Source of the DNA: JANLSE01 sp038214135
GTDB taxonomy: Bacteria; Chloroflexota; Chloroflexia; Chloroflexales; Roseiflexaceae
DNA length: 63,499 bases
Assembly (NCBI GenBank): GCA_038214135.1
Contig: JBBQSD010000020.1
Coordinates: forward strand, 1 to 63,499
Direction: 5' to 3'
Part shown: piece by piece, positions 41,621 to 48,927 of the stretch
How positions within the stretch are numbered: position 1 is the stretch's first letter
Layout: every line of letters starts with the position of its first letter
Made by a program: the position numbers and the translations under genes
Notes under the pieces: generated by a model
The model's database searches: none
What the model saw: the letters and a program-made list of their open reading frames with translations, nothing else
Told to the model about the DNA's origin: nothing

Positions 41621-42062
41621 ATATGTACCTGCGGAATGCTCTTTGCCAGGAACCGTTCAGGCCTGTGCTTTTTGCGGAGCTACGCGCCCCGCACCTGCGG
41701 TCGGGGTGGCCCGCCACCCCAACACCCCCGGCCAGGGACTTTGTCCTGGACCCTGAATGAACCATTGTGGTTCGCCAATGCCCATTTGTCATGCCTCGGC
41801 TGCAATCGAATTGTGTTGGTGGCTGTTTGCTTGTTGGCCCGTGTTTTTGATGAAAGAATGTCGGTGGCGCTTCAACGTTGGTTGATCATGCCTCAGCTGC
41901 AACCAAGAAATGCTTGCGGCTGGTAGCTCGGTTTTTGTTCCCTCACCCTGCTGCGCCGCCCCTCTCCCAACGGGAGAGGGGCCGGGGGTGAGGGCAGTTC
42001 CGCAGTTCTTGGTTCTTGGTTCTTGGTTCCGCATTCTGACTCCTGACTCCTGAATACTCGGT
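41621..42062. repeat. 442-bp repeat-filled spacer
   Basis: From left to right: GAGCTACGCGCCCCGCACC (inverse of the block at about 326-344), a GGGGTGGC/GCCACCCC hairpin and a CCAGGGACTTTGTCCTGG palindrome, CATGCCTCGGCTGCAATCG (41790-41808), a 55-bp unit GAAAGAATGTCGG...CATGCCTCAGCTGCAACC (about 41853-41907, about 85 percent identical to the complement of 35069-35126), a CCCCTCTCCCAACGGGAGAGGGG hairpin (about 41961-41983), GTTCTTGGTTCTTGG, and CTGACTCCTGACTCCTGAATACTCG. No gene is seen. Confidence 0.65.
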
Positions 42063-43364
42063 TCAGGACCACAGCCGATCCCAGCTTCGCTCGCTATCCC
42101 ATTGCGGCGTTGGCTCGAAGAACCCTGGATCAGCAGCGCTCAGGTGTTCCTTGATCGCTTCTTCATTGATTTCGAAGCCCAGGCCGGGCGCTTCTGGGAC
42201 GGGAATATAACCATCCTGGATGATTGGCTTGGGCAGGCCGCTGATGAAATCGCCCCAGAATGGCAGATCGCTAAAATGGTGTTCGAGCGCAATGAAATTC
42301 TCGGTTGCGGCGGCACAATGCACACTGGCCATGGTGCTGATTGGGGTGCCAGCCATGTGCAGCGCCATGCTGATCCCATATTCCTGGGCCAGATCGCCGA
42401 TCCGCTTGGTTTCCATAATCCCACCACTGGTTGCGAGATCGGGGTGGATGACATTCACACCACGTGCCTGGAGCAATGGTAAAAACCCTTCTTTGAGGTA
42501 GATGTCCTCGCCTGTACACACGGGGGTGTGCAGTGCGCGCTCAAGCTGAACCCATTGATCGGTATACTGCCAGGGCACCAGATCTTCCAGCCAGGCCAGG
42601 TTATAGGGTTCGAGTGCGCGCCCAAGCCGAATACAATCATCGATACCAATATGCCCAAAATGGTCGGCGGCAATCGGGATTTCATAGCCGATTGTTTCCC
42701 GAACCTGCTCGACATATTCGCAGATCAGGCGGATGCCCTTCTCGGTCAGTTGCACATGGGTGAATGGATGCTGGATCGCATTGATATTGAGCATTCGTTC
42801 GAGTGGCGTGCCATCATTAGTCGGTAGCATCCCGGCTGGGTAGGTCAGCGCGCCCTTGACGCCGATCAGCGGTTGGATGCCAACATCCATCTTGAGCATG
42901 GTAAAGCCGCGCTCAACTCGGTTGCGTAGTTTAAGTCCCATGGCCTCGCCAGTCGGCTCGTTGGGCGTATCGCAATAGATCCGAATGGCATCGCGGAATT
43001 TGCCGCCAGCCAGCATATAGGCTGGAACGCCATAGGCCTTGCCCGCCAGATCCATCAGCGCCATCTCAACGCCACAGACTCCGCCACCCTGGCGGGCGTG
43101 ATGGCCGAATTGCTTGATCTTGCGGAACAGTCTATCGATATTGCAGGGATTTTCGCCAAGCAGGCGGCTTTTCAGCATCAGCGCGAAGGTTTTGCTGGCA
43201 CCATCGCGAACTTCGCCATAGCCACTGATGCCCTGGTTGGTGTCGATCCGAATGATTGGGAACCGCCAGCCATTCCAGCCAACCGTTGCCGTGCGCATGT
43301 CGGTAATCTTCAGATCGCTTGGGCGTGATGTGGTACGAATATTATCTTCGGGTGGTGTTGTCAT
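42063..43364 (-). CDS. enolase-superfamily sugar-acid dehydratase (mandelate racemase/muconate lactonizing enzyme family)
   Basis: 433 residues. The N-terminal capping domain (KITDMRTATVGWNGWRFPIIRI, GYGEVRDGA) precedes a TIM barrel. Metal ligands are the Asp in IPIAADHFGHIG, Glu in LAWLEDLVPW and Glu in VCTGEDIY; barrel bases include Lys in FTMLKMDVGI, and Asp/His regions follow at NVIHPDLATSGG and ALHMAGTPISTMASVHCAA. The presence of His in these later strands fits acid-sugar dehydratases or cycloisomerases, but the exact substrate is open. AAGGA lies 8 nt upstream of the ATG. It is the last gene of a minus-strand cluster with uronate-type enzymes. Confidence 0.85.
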   Translation of the reverse strand: MTTPPEDNIRTTSRPSDLKITDMRTATVGWNGWRFPIIRIDTNQGISGYGEVRDGASKTFALMLKSRLLGENPCNIDRLFRKIKQFGHHARQGGGVCGVEMALMDLAGKAYGVPAYMLAGGKFRDAIRIYCDTPNEPTGEAMGLKLRNRVERGFTMLKMDVGIQPLIGVKGALTYPAGMLPTNDGTPLERMLNINAIQHPFTHVQLTEKGIRLICEYVEQVRETIGYEIPIAADHFGHIGIDDCIRLGRALEPYNLAWLEDLVPWQYTDQWVQLERALHTPVCTGEDIYLKEGFLPLLQARGVNVIHPDLATSGGIMETKRIGDLAQEYGISMALHMAGTPISTMASVHCAAATENFIALEHHFSDLPFWGDFISGLPKPIIQDGYIPVPEAPGLGFEINEEAIKEHLSAADPGFFEPTPQWDSERSWDRLWS

Positions 43365-43379
43365 TGGTGAATCCTTGGT

Positions 43380-43405
43380 TGGGCGGTTCGTGAACCGCCC
43401 CTACG
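43380..43405. repeat. REP-like palindrome GGGCGGTTCGTGAACCGCCC
   Basis: A perfect 9-bp stem with a 2-nt loop, between the enolase-superfamily and RraA genes. It is the best-preserved copy of this family in the window and may form a hairpin in the cluster transcript. Confidence 0.7.
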
Positions 43406-43453
43406 ATATTCTGGTTGGGTGGATGCGATACCGGGCGTATACAAGATACGCCC

Positions 43454-44269
43454 CTAAGATGCGGCTTTCCACGCCTGAAAATCGGCCTCGATATCCTCAC
43501 GCCAGGTTGATACATCGATCTCGCCGCTGGTGTATTTGCCTTCCGCCAATCGCTGCTTGCCGAATTCGTCACGAACGCGGGTATTCTCGCTCTGCTCGAC
43601 AACTTCCTGGGCCAGATGGGGCGGGATGAAGATCACGCCACTGGGTGTGCCAAGCACAATATCGCCAGGTAACACAGTGACGCCACCAATGCGAATCGGG
43701 ATATTCAGGCCAGCCAGGGTCACATCGGCGATAGCGGTTGGATCGACGCCACGAACATAGAAGTTCACATCAGTCAATTGAATGAGTCCCTGGTAATCGC
43801 GGATGCCGCCATCGATCACGGCACCAGCTCGCGTTCGGGTGCGAACCGCTGTGCCCAGGTTATCGCCGACAATTGTGCCATCCTTAATCTTGCCGAAAAT
43901 ATCGACGACCATCACATCGTGGGTTTGCAGCGTTTCGATAATCCAGGAGTTCTGCCCGCCAACCATGCCACGCCCTTCACGCAACCCAGCCTGCTGAATG
44001 GCATCATGATAATCGGGCCGATGCGGCAGGAACTGGGCTGTTACCGCTCGGCCAACCATGATCGTGCCTGGATGCGTTTCCTTCCAATTGCCCTCGAACT
44101 GGCGGTGGTAGCCATGGTGGCGCAACGTTCCCCAGGCTTCTTCGGTGGTCACAAGCTTCATGCGCTCGATCAGGTCGTCTGGCACACGCGGGCGGCCATC
44201 AGGGAAGCGCTCAAATGGATTCAGGCTGGTCAGTTCGATCATGTCGGCGAGTGCCGGTTGGATATACAT
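43454..44269 (-). CDS. RraA family protein (HMG-aldolase/oxaloacetate-decarboxylase-like)
   Basis: 271 residues, longer than the 160-residue E. coli RraA by an N-terminal extension of about 35 residues (IELTSLNPFERFPDGRPR). The family core is clear: VTTEEAWGTLRHHGY, VGRAVTAQFLP, VVDIFGKIKDGTIVGDNLGTAV, GAVIDGGIRDYQGL (the Arg-Asp of the active site) and VLPGDIVLGTPSGVIFIPP. Members with this architecture occur in sugar-acid and aromatic catabolism as aldolases or decarboxylases. Its place in a cluster with dehydratases and a lyase favours a catabolic role over RNase E inhibition. GGAG precedes the ATG by 9 nt. Confidence 0.88.
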   Translation of the reverse strand: MYIQPALADMIELTSLNPFERFPDGRPRVPDDLIERMKLVTTEEAWGTLRHHGYHRQFEGNWKETHPGTIMVGRAVTAQFLPHRPDYHDAIQQAGLREGRGMVGGQNSWIIETLQTHDVMVVDIFGKIKDGTIVGDNLGTAVRTRTRAGAVIDGGIRDYQGLIQLTDVNFYVRGVDPTAIADVTLAGLNIPIRIGGVTVLPGDIVLGTPSGVIFIPPHLAQEVVEQSENTRVRDEFGKQRLAEGKYTSGEIDVSTWREDIEADFQAWKAAS

Positions 44270-44299
44270 TGGGAATTGCTCCGTTTCGTTATTGATAGT

Positions 44300-44331
44300 A
44301 TTCAGAAGTCAGGATTCAGAAGACAGAATAT
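44300..44331. repeat. GGAGTCA-type repeat
   Basis: TTCAGAAGTCAGGATTCAGAAGACAGAAT, a degenerate member of the GGAGTCA family. It is followed at about 44360 by half of the CCGCAGGCTGAAGCC palindrome (GCCGCAGGCTGAAGCCACGCGG). Confidence 0.55.
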
Positions 44332-44458
44332 GCTTCGAATTGGGTATGAATCTCTTGTACGCCGCAGGCTGAAGCCACGCGGATGGAAGGGCTCAAAATC
44401 CATCAGCCTGGGGATTCATGGGATAACAGCCGTTCTCGATTGTTGTTCGCTTGGTTCT

Positions 44459-45310
44459 TCATTCTGACTCCTGACTCCTGACTCCTGACTCCTCATTGTG
44501 CTTCCATCCCAAGAGTTGCTCGGCCTTGCGGCAATCGAAAAAACCGGTTGTCCCGCTTAGATCGCCCTGAATTGGCAGATTGGGGAAGAAGCGTTGGGCT
44601 AATTCAAACGATGGGATTGTCATCATGGTGTCTGGTGCAACGATCTGAAAGACTTCGTGGCCTTTATACGCGGCGGTCAGGGCCAGGAGGCAGGCGCGGG
44701 CCGCTGCTTCAATATTGGTGTAGCCCCACAGATGTTTGGGCAGCCAGTCGTTATGTTCCTGCCCGTGTTGCAGGGCGAATGTGCGATCTGGGACGATCCA
44801 GTGGAAGCGCAGGCTGGCAATCGTCATGCCCTCATTGCGGCGCACAATCGAATGCGCCTGCTCCTCACAGATCCATTTCGAAAGGCTGTAGGGATCTTCG
44901 TTATAGGTCGGGTGGCGCTCATCGAGTGGCAGATAATCGAAGCGTGGCTGGCGGCTATAGGCCGCACCGGTGGCATTAATGCTGGATGCTTGGCAGACAT
45001 GGGTGATACCAAGGTGAGTGGCAGCACACAATGCGTTATAGCTACCGATGACATTATTATGATGAACCACATGCGGCGGGTTGCCGATTGGTGAGGCGAT
45101 AGCGGCTAAATGAATAACGGCATCACAGCCACGAAAGGCATGCTCGATTGCCTCATAATCAGTGATGTCGGCCCGAATCGCGCTAACACCCTGCTGCTCA
45201 CTTTCTGGCAGGGTGCGGTCGATGATCACAACCGTATGATCCTGAGCCAGGGCCAGATCAGTGACAGCCCTTCCGACTCGGCCATTGCCGCCAGTGATGG
45301 CGATCTGCAT
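44459..45310 (-). CDS. NAD-dependent epimerase/dehydratase (extended SDR, uronate-dehydrogenase-like)
   Basis: 283 residues. The nucleotide-binding motif is TGGNGRVGRAV at the very N-terminus, the acidic NAD(H) selector is in VVIIDRT, HLAAIASPIG follows, and the catalytic Tyr-Lys pair is in DPYSLSKWICEE. The compact form and neighbours suggest uronate dehydrogenase, feeding aldarolactone to the enolase-superfamily enzyme; that is inference. The last ten residues (ESGVRSQESE) come from a GGAGTCA repeat that also provides the stop codon, so the gene's original end has been replaced. It starts 27 bp downstream of the decayed MBL gene. Confidence 0.88.
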   Translation of the reverse strand: MQIAITGGNGRVGRAVTDLALAQDHTVVIIDRTLPESEQQGVSAIRADITDYEAIEHAFRGCDAVIHLAAIASPIGNPPHVVHHNNVIGSYNALCAATHLGITHVCQASSINATGAAYSRQPRFDYLPLDERHPTYNEDPYSLSKWICEEQAHSIVRRNEGMTIASLRFHWIVPDRTFALQHGQEHNDWLPKHLWGYTNIEAAARACLLALTAAYKGHEVFQIVAPDTMMTIPSFELAQRFFPNLPIQGDLSGTTGFFDCRKAEQLLGWKHNEESGVRSQESE

Positions 45311-45336
45311 AGCGTACTTTCTGTCCGTTTGAATGA

Positions 45337-46175
45337 TTACACGTCAATGGTCATGAGATCCATACCAAGATAGATCTGGCCGTGAAAATCACGCTGCACA
45401 TCGGTTTGGATGGCGGCCAGCATTTCTGGTTGCATATCACTAAAATGGGTGAGTACCAGTGTTTTGACGCCTGCCTGGGCAGCTATTTTACCAGCTTGTT
45501 CAGATGTCGTAATCACAACATCGGCGAGCTGGCGTTGTCAGATCGGCATCGGCGAGAAAGCAGCACTGCACCAGGACATCGGCACCCTGAGCGAGTGTGA
45601 TTAAGTTCGCGCAAGCAACGGTATCGCCGCTAATAACAATCGACTTGCCTGCTCGTTCAATTCGATAGGCCAGGCATGGCCATTCGTCATGGGTGAGCCC
45701 CAGCCGATGCCCGTGATCAACAGCAGCGGCAGTGATGTGCCATTCGCCATATTGGTAGGTTTGCCCGTTGGTCATAATCGTGATTGGCATTGTTGCATGA
45801 ATATCGGGCAGGCTGGCTGCAGTTGCCTGTGCGAGCGCCTGGGAGAAGGCAATCTCGCGCTGGTAGACCTGATCGAACAGTGCCTGGACGATCTGATCCG
45901 TTCCGGGCGGGCCGATGATTGGCAGATGCGTGCAGCCCCCATGCCGTTAGCAGCAGATCGCCAAGATTGCCGATGTGATCATAGTTGTGATGCGTGATGA
46001 AGATTGCATTTAGCGCTTGTGGGAAAACCCCGCTACGAACGAGCTGCGTGGTGACGCCACGACCAGCATCGAATAGGAGGTGCTCGTGTTCGCACGATAG
46101 TAGCACAGCAGCGCCTTGTCGTTCGGGTAGCGGATTTGGGCTGCCTGTGCCAAGTAAGCGGAGTTGCATCAGCAT
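45337..46175 (-). pseudogene. MBL-fold metallo-hydrolase (RNase Z-like), two frameshifts
   Basis: Homology runs through three frames on the minus strand. The N-terminus (LRLLGTGSPNPLPERQGAAVLL to LLLTAWG) is in one frame. After a GGGGG run near 45939 the reading continues in the next frame (THLPIIGPPGTDQIV to VQCCFLADADLT), and near 45525 it shifts again to end as LADVVITTSEQAGKIAA, VLTHFSD and GMDLMTIDV before TAA at 45337. Each shift equals one extra base. The metal motif expected as H-X-H-X-D-H reads HHNYDH, so one His ligand is also lost. Two frameshifts plus a damaged metal site point to real decay rather than sequencing error. Confidence 0.82.
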
Positions 46176-46194
46176 TCTCTATCTGTATGCGAAC

Positions 46195-47166
46195 CTATGA
46201 ATAGACAGCCTGGCGCAACCCACGAATATAGCCGATGGCATACAAGCGCCCAAACGATGAGTAGCCCGCATTTTCGTTACTATCGCCCTCGACGGTGGGA
46301 ACATGATCGGGCCGCAACACGCCATCGAACCCGATTTCGCGATAGGCGCGCATACAGGCCAGCATGTCGGTTTTGCCTGCGTCGTGCCAGGTTTCCTCGA
46401 ATTTTTCGGGAGAGCCCTGGACATCGCGGAAGTGAACAAAGAATAGCTTGCCCTGATGCCCAAACTGACGAATCGCCATCGGCAGATCATCGGTCATGAG
46501 CGTGAAATTACCCTGGCACATGGTAATGCCATTAACCGGGCTGGGAATGAGATCGATCAGGCGCTGGAAATTCTCCAGGCTACGCATAATCCGCCCGATC
46601 CCGCGAATCGGTGAGAGCGGCGGATCATCTGGGTGCATGGCCAGTTTCACACCAGCTCGCTCGGCGACGGGAATGACCTTGTGCAGAAAGTATTCGAGGT
46701 TGGTCCATAGTTCTGCTTCACTGATCGGGCCAAGCTCAGTTGGCGGAGCATCCTGCATGAGTGCATTATCGTAGCTGGTGACGACCGAACCGCCGCGTGA
46801 TGGCGTGTTGGTGCTGGTTCGCAACCAGTTGAAATCGGTCATCCATTCATAGCACCAGACGGGAATGCCGAGCTTGCCCATATTCTCGATCAGTGTGCAG
46901 ACCGTCGCGATCTCTTGATCGCGGCCAGGCAGGCCACGCTTGGCATTATTGAGTGGCGGGCGCGACTCGATCACGGCCAGTTTGAAGCCAGCGCTCTGGT
47001 AGCGCTGCTGCATGCGCAACAATGGCAGGTAATCCCAGGGCGCATCGCTGCCATTGAATGGTTCATTGAATGGCAGCCCACCAACAGCGTAATCGATACC
47101 AGCTTGCTTGGCCAGCTTCCATAGTGGCGTCGGGTTGGGCGAGAGGAATTCGGCGATGTCAATCAT
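46195..47166 (-). CDS. mannonate dehydratase-like protein (UxuA family)
   Basis: 323 residues from ATG 47166 (MIDIAEFLSPNPTPLWKLAKQ), chosen because the in-frame sequence upstream is repeat DNA. UxuA-type TIM barrel features are visible: GIPVWCYEWMTDFNWLRT, LKLAMHPDDPPLSPIRGIGRI (metal ligand His), GITMCQGNFTLM and KLFFVHFRDVQGS (His/Asp ligands), then RPDHVPTV. The length is nearer to shorter UxuA homologues than to the 394-residue E. coli enzyme. It probably dehydrates mannonate or a related hexonate to 2-keto-3-deoxygluconate. It is in line with the other sugar-acid genes, 19 bp upstream of the decayed hydrolase. Confidence 0.87.
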   Translation of the reverse strand: MIDIAEFLSPNPTPLWKLAKQAGIDYAVGGLPFNEPFNGSDAPWDYLPLLRMQQRYQSAGFKLAVIESRPPLNNAKRGLPGRDQEIATVCTLIENMGKLGIPVWCYEWMTDFNWLRTSTNTPSRGGSVVTSYDNALMQDAPPTELGPISEAELWTNLEYFLHKVIPVAERAGVKLAMHPDDPPLSPIRGIGRIMRSLENFQRLIDLIPSPVNGITMCQGNFTLMTDDLPMAIRQFGHQGKLFFVHFRDVQGSPEKFEETWHDAGKTDMLACMRAYREIGFDGVLRPDHVPTVEGDSNENAGYSSFGRLYAIGYIRGLRQAVYS

Positions 47167-47188
47167 TGTTGTTTGCTTTCTATTTGTT

Positions 47189-47245
47189 CCCTCACCCCTG
47201 CTGCGCCGCCCCACTCCCAATGGGAGAGGGGCCGGGGGTGAGGGC
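47189..47245. repeat. GGGAGAGGGGCCGGGGGTGAGGG repeat
   Basis: CCCTCACCCCTGCTGCGCCGCCCCACTCCCAATGGGAGAGGGGCCGGGGGTGAGGG, a long imperfect inverted repeat between two minus-strand genes, nearly identical to the block at about 41941-41996. Confidence 0.65.
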
Positions 47246-47254
47246 GGCTATCGA

Positions 47255-48178
47255 CTATCGGCTATCAATGATCGTCTGGGCCATGCGTATCGAAGCCATG
47301 TCGATCATACGGTCGCCAATCCGGATCGCGCCATCGCCACGCAAGAGCGCTTCCTGATAGGCGGCGACAACCTGTTCGGCCCATGCGATCTCAGCGGCAC
47401 TTGGCGCAAACAGCCGATTAACTATTTCCAGTTGGGCTGGGTGAATACACTGTTTGCCATCGAAGCCAAGAGCGCGGGCGATCTGGCAGGCTTGTTCTAA
47501 CCCTTCCGTATCGCGAAAGGCCGCATATGGGCCATCCATACAGCGCAGATCATGGGCACGGGCGGCAACGACGATTGATTGCATGACATAATGCCAGCGA
47601 TGCCCTGGATATAATGCATCATGCTGATCGGCCTCACCGATATTGGCCAATGGCATGCGCATTGATGCAGCAAAATCGCCAGGCCCATAGATCAGCGCTT
47701 CCAGGCGCGGCGAAGCAGCCGCAATTGCCGCAACATGCAGGCAACCACTGGCCGTTTCGATCTGTGCCTCAATCCCGATGCGGCCTGGCTCGAATCCATG
47801 GGCCAGTTCGATCTGGGTTAGGAGCGTATCGATAAACTGGACGTGGGCTGGGCTTTCGACTTTGGGCAACATGATCAGATCGAGTGTTGCGCCAGCGGTT
47901 TCGGCAACCTCAATCAGATCGCGATAGGCATATGGAGTATCGAGTGCATTGATCCGCAGGATACGGGTGCGCTGGCCGAAATCGAGTTCGCGCAGGGCGC
48001 GGGCTACATTGGCGCGGGCAGCGGGCTTTTCCGCTGGCGCAACCGAATCTTCGAGATCGAGGCAGATAGCATCGGTAGCACTGCTTGCTGCTTTTTCGAT
48101 CATATTCCAGCGCGTGGCTGGCACAAACAGCATACTACGGGATCGGCGCGGAATTCTGTTTGGTATGGGCATGGGCAA
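47255..48178 (-). CDS. HpcH/HpaI aldolase/citrate lyase (CitE-like) family protein
   Basis: A 307-residue CitE-type TIM barrel. Family motifs: RRSRSMLFVPATRWNMIEKA, DAICLDLEDSVAPAEKPAAR (metal-binding Glu and Asp region), LRINALDTPYAYRDL, DLIMLPKVESPAHVQF, IEAQIETASGCLHVAAIA, LIYGPGDFAASMRMP and LGFDGKQCIHPAQLEIVN. Such proteins cleave malyl-CoA, citramalyl-CoA or related 2-hydroxyacyl-CoA substrates, or retro-aldol 2-keto-3-deoxy sugar acids. Chloroflexales use related lyases in the 3-hydroxypropionate bi-cycle, but the cluster here speaks for sugar-acid breakdown. It is the first gene of the minus-strand cluster. Confidence 0.88.
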   Translation of the reverse strand: MPMPIPNRIPRRSRSMLFVPATRWNMIEKAASSATDAICLDLEDSVAPAEKPAARANVARALRELDFGQRTRILRINALDTPYAYRDLIEVAETAGATLDLIMLPKVESPAHVQFIDTLLTQIELAHGFEPGRIGIEAQIETASGCLHVAAIAAASPRLEALIYGPGDFAASMRMPLANIGEADQHDALYPGHRWHYVMQSIVVAARAHDLRCMDGPYAAFRDTEGLEQACQIARALGFDGKQCIHPAQLEIVNRLFAPSAAEIAWAEQVVAAYQEALLRGDGAIRIGDRMIDMASIRMAQTIIDSR

Positions 48179-48286
48179 GCCTCGTTGCTTTGCGGAAGCT
48201 GCTTGGTTTGTGACGGCGCAAGTATAGCATAGGCCGGGCGGGAGTCGTCAGGAACCAGGAGGCGCGGTGTGCCATTTTGGATGTAT

Positions 48287-48440
48287 GCGTTGGCGACAAT
48301 GACCGTAGAGGCGGTTCGTGAACCGCCCGCCACCTGCATAATACCCGATTACATTGACGTTAGCGTTGGCGACAATGACCGTAGGGGCGGTTCGTGAACC
48401 GCCCGCCACATGCATAATACCGATTACATTGACGCTAGCG
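48287..48440. repeat. 76-bp tandem duplication carrying REP-like palindromes
   Basis: Two head-to-tail copies (48287-48362 and 48363 to about 48440) of GCGTTGGCGACAATGACCG, a GCGGTTCGTGAACCGCCC palindrome, CATAATACC and GATTACATTGACG. They differ at a few positions and by one deleted base. The second copy supplies the stop codon of the adjacent VOC gene on the minus strand. Confidence 0.8.
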
Positions 48441-48845
48441 CGGATAGCGATTGAGCGGCGATTTGTCGCCGACGAGCCAGATATGCCCGAATGGATCGAT
48501 AAACCCGCCCTGCCGATGGATGCCCCAGGGTGGCTGGTGATCCCTGATTTCGTCGTGGCTACCCTGTGCGCCTGCTGCGACAGCGCGTGCGATCAGGGCA
48601 TCCGGATCCTCACAGAATACCTCGACGCGGGTGGATGTAATCCCAAGCTTTGTGGGGCTTTCCCAGCCGTTATTAGCTGGCTCCCCAAGGAAGAATGGCG
48701 CACCGGCAATCTCCAATCCAGCCACCGATCCAAGGCTCCATAATAGTGTTGCGCCAAGTGCCTGTTTGTACCACTCGACGGCGGCGGGCGTATCGCTGAC
48801 GGCCAGCATGAGCGATATGACCGGACCCTGCGGTTGATTCACCAC
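48435..48845 (-). CDS. VOC family (glyoxalase/dioxygenase superfamily) protein
   Basis: 136 residues from a GTG start at 48845, 6 nt after AAAGGAG; no ATG has a ribosome binding site. Vicinal-oxygen-chelate beta-alpha-beta-beta-beta modules are visible: SLMLAVSDTPAAVEWYKQALGA, LEIAGAPFFLGEP, STRVEVFCEDPDALIARAVAAGA and GGFIDPFGHIWLVG. These proteins range from glyoxalases to antibiotic-resistance binders, and the substrate cannot be predicted. The stop codon lies inside the tandem REP repeat, so the C-terminus (SPLNRYPR) may be altered. It is divergent from the methyltransferase gene. Confidence 0.85.
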   Translation of the reverse strand: MVNQPQGPVISLMLAVSDTPAAVEWYKQALGATLLWSLGSVAGLEIAGAPFFLGEPANNGWESPTKLGITSTRVEVFCEDPDALIARAVAAGAQGSHDEIRDHQPPWGIHRQGGFIDPFGHIWLVGDKSPLNRYPR

Positions 48846-48862
48846 AATAGGCTCCTTTCCAT

Positions 48863-48891
48863 TTGCATGGATGTTCTCCCTAGAGTAAAAT
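48863..48891 (+). promoter_or_regulatory. predicted promoter of the restriction-modification methyltransferase
   Basis: TTGCAT and TAAAAT are separated by 17 bp, 37 bp upstream of the start codon. This is where an autoregulating helix-turn-helix methyltransferase would be expected to bind. Confidence 0.5.
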
Positions 48892-48927
48892 AGGTACCTG
48901 ATTCCTGTTTCGAGAAGGAAACTTGTT

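Noticed and set aside
45500..46175. Programmed ribosomal frameshifting in the MBL gene
   Set aside because: Two shifts would be needed, only one lies in a homopolymer run, and a metal-binding His is also lost, so decay is the simpler reading.
48287..48440. CRISPR or attachment-site pair
   Set aside because: Only two adjacent copies exist, containing a common dispersed palindrome; no integrase gene or cargo lies between them.
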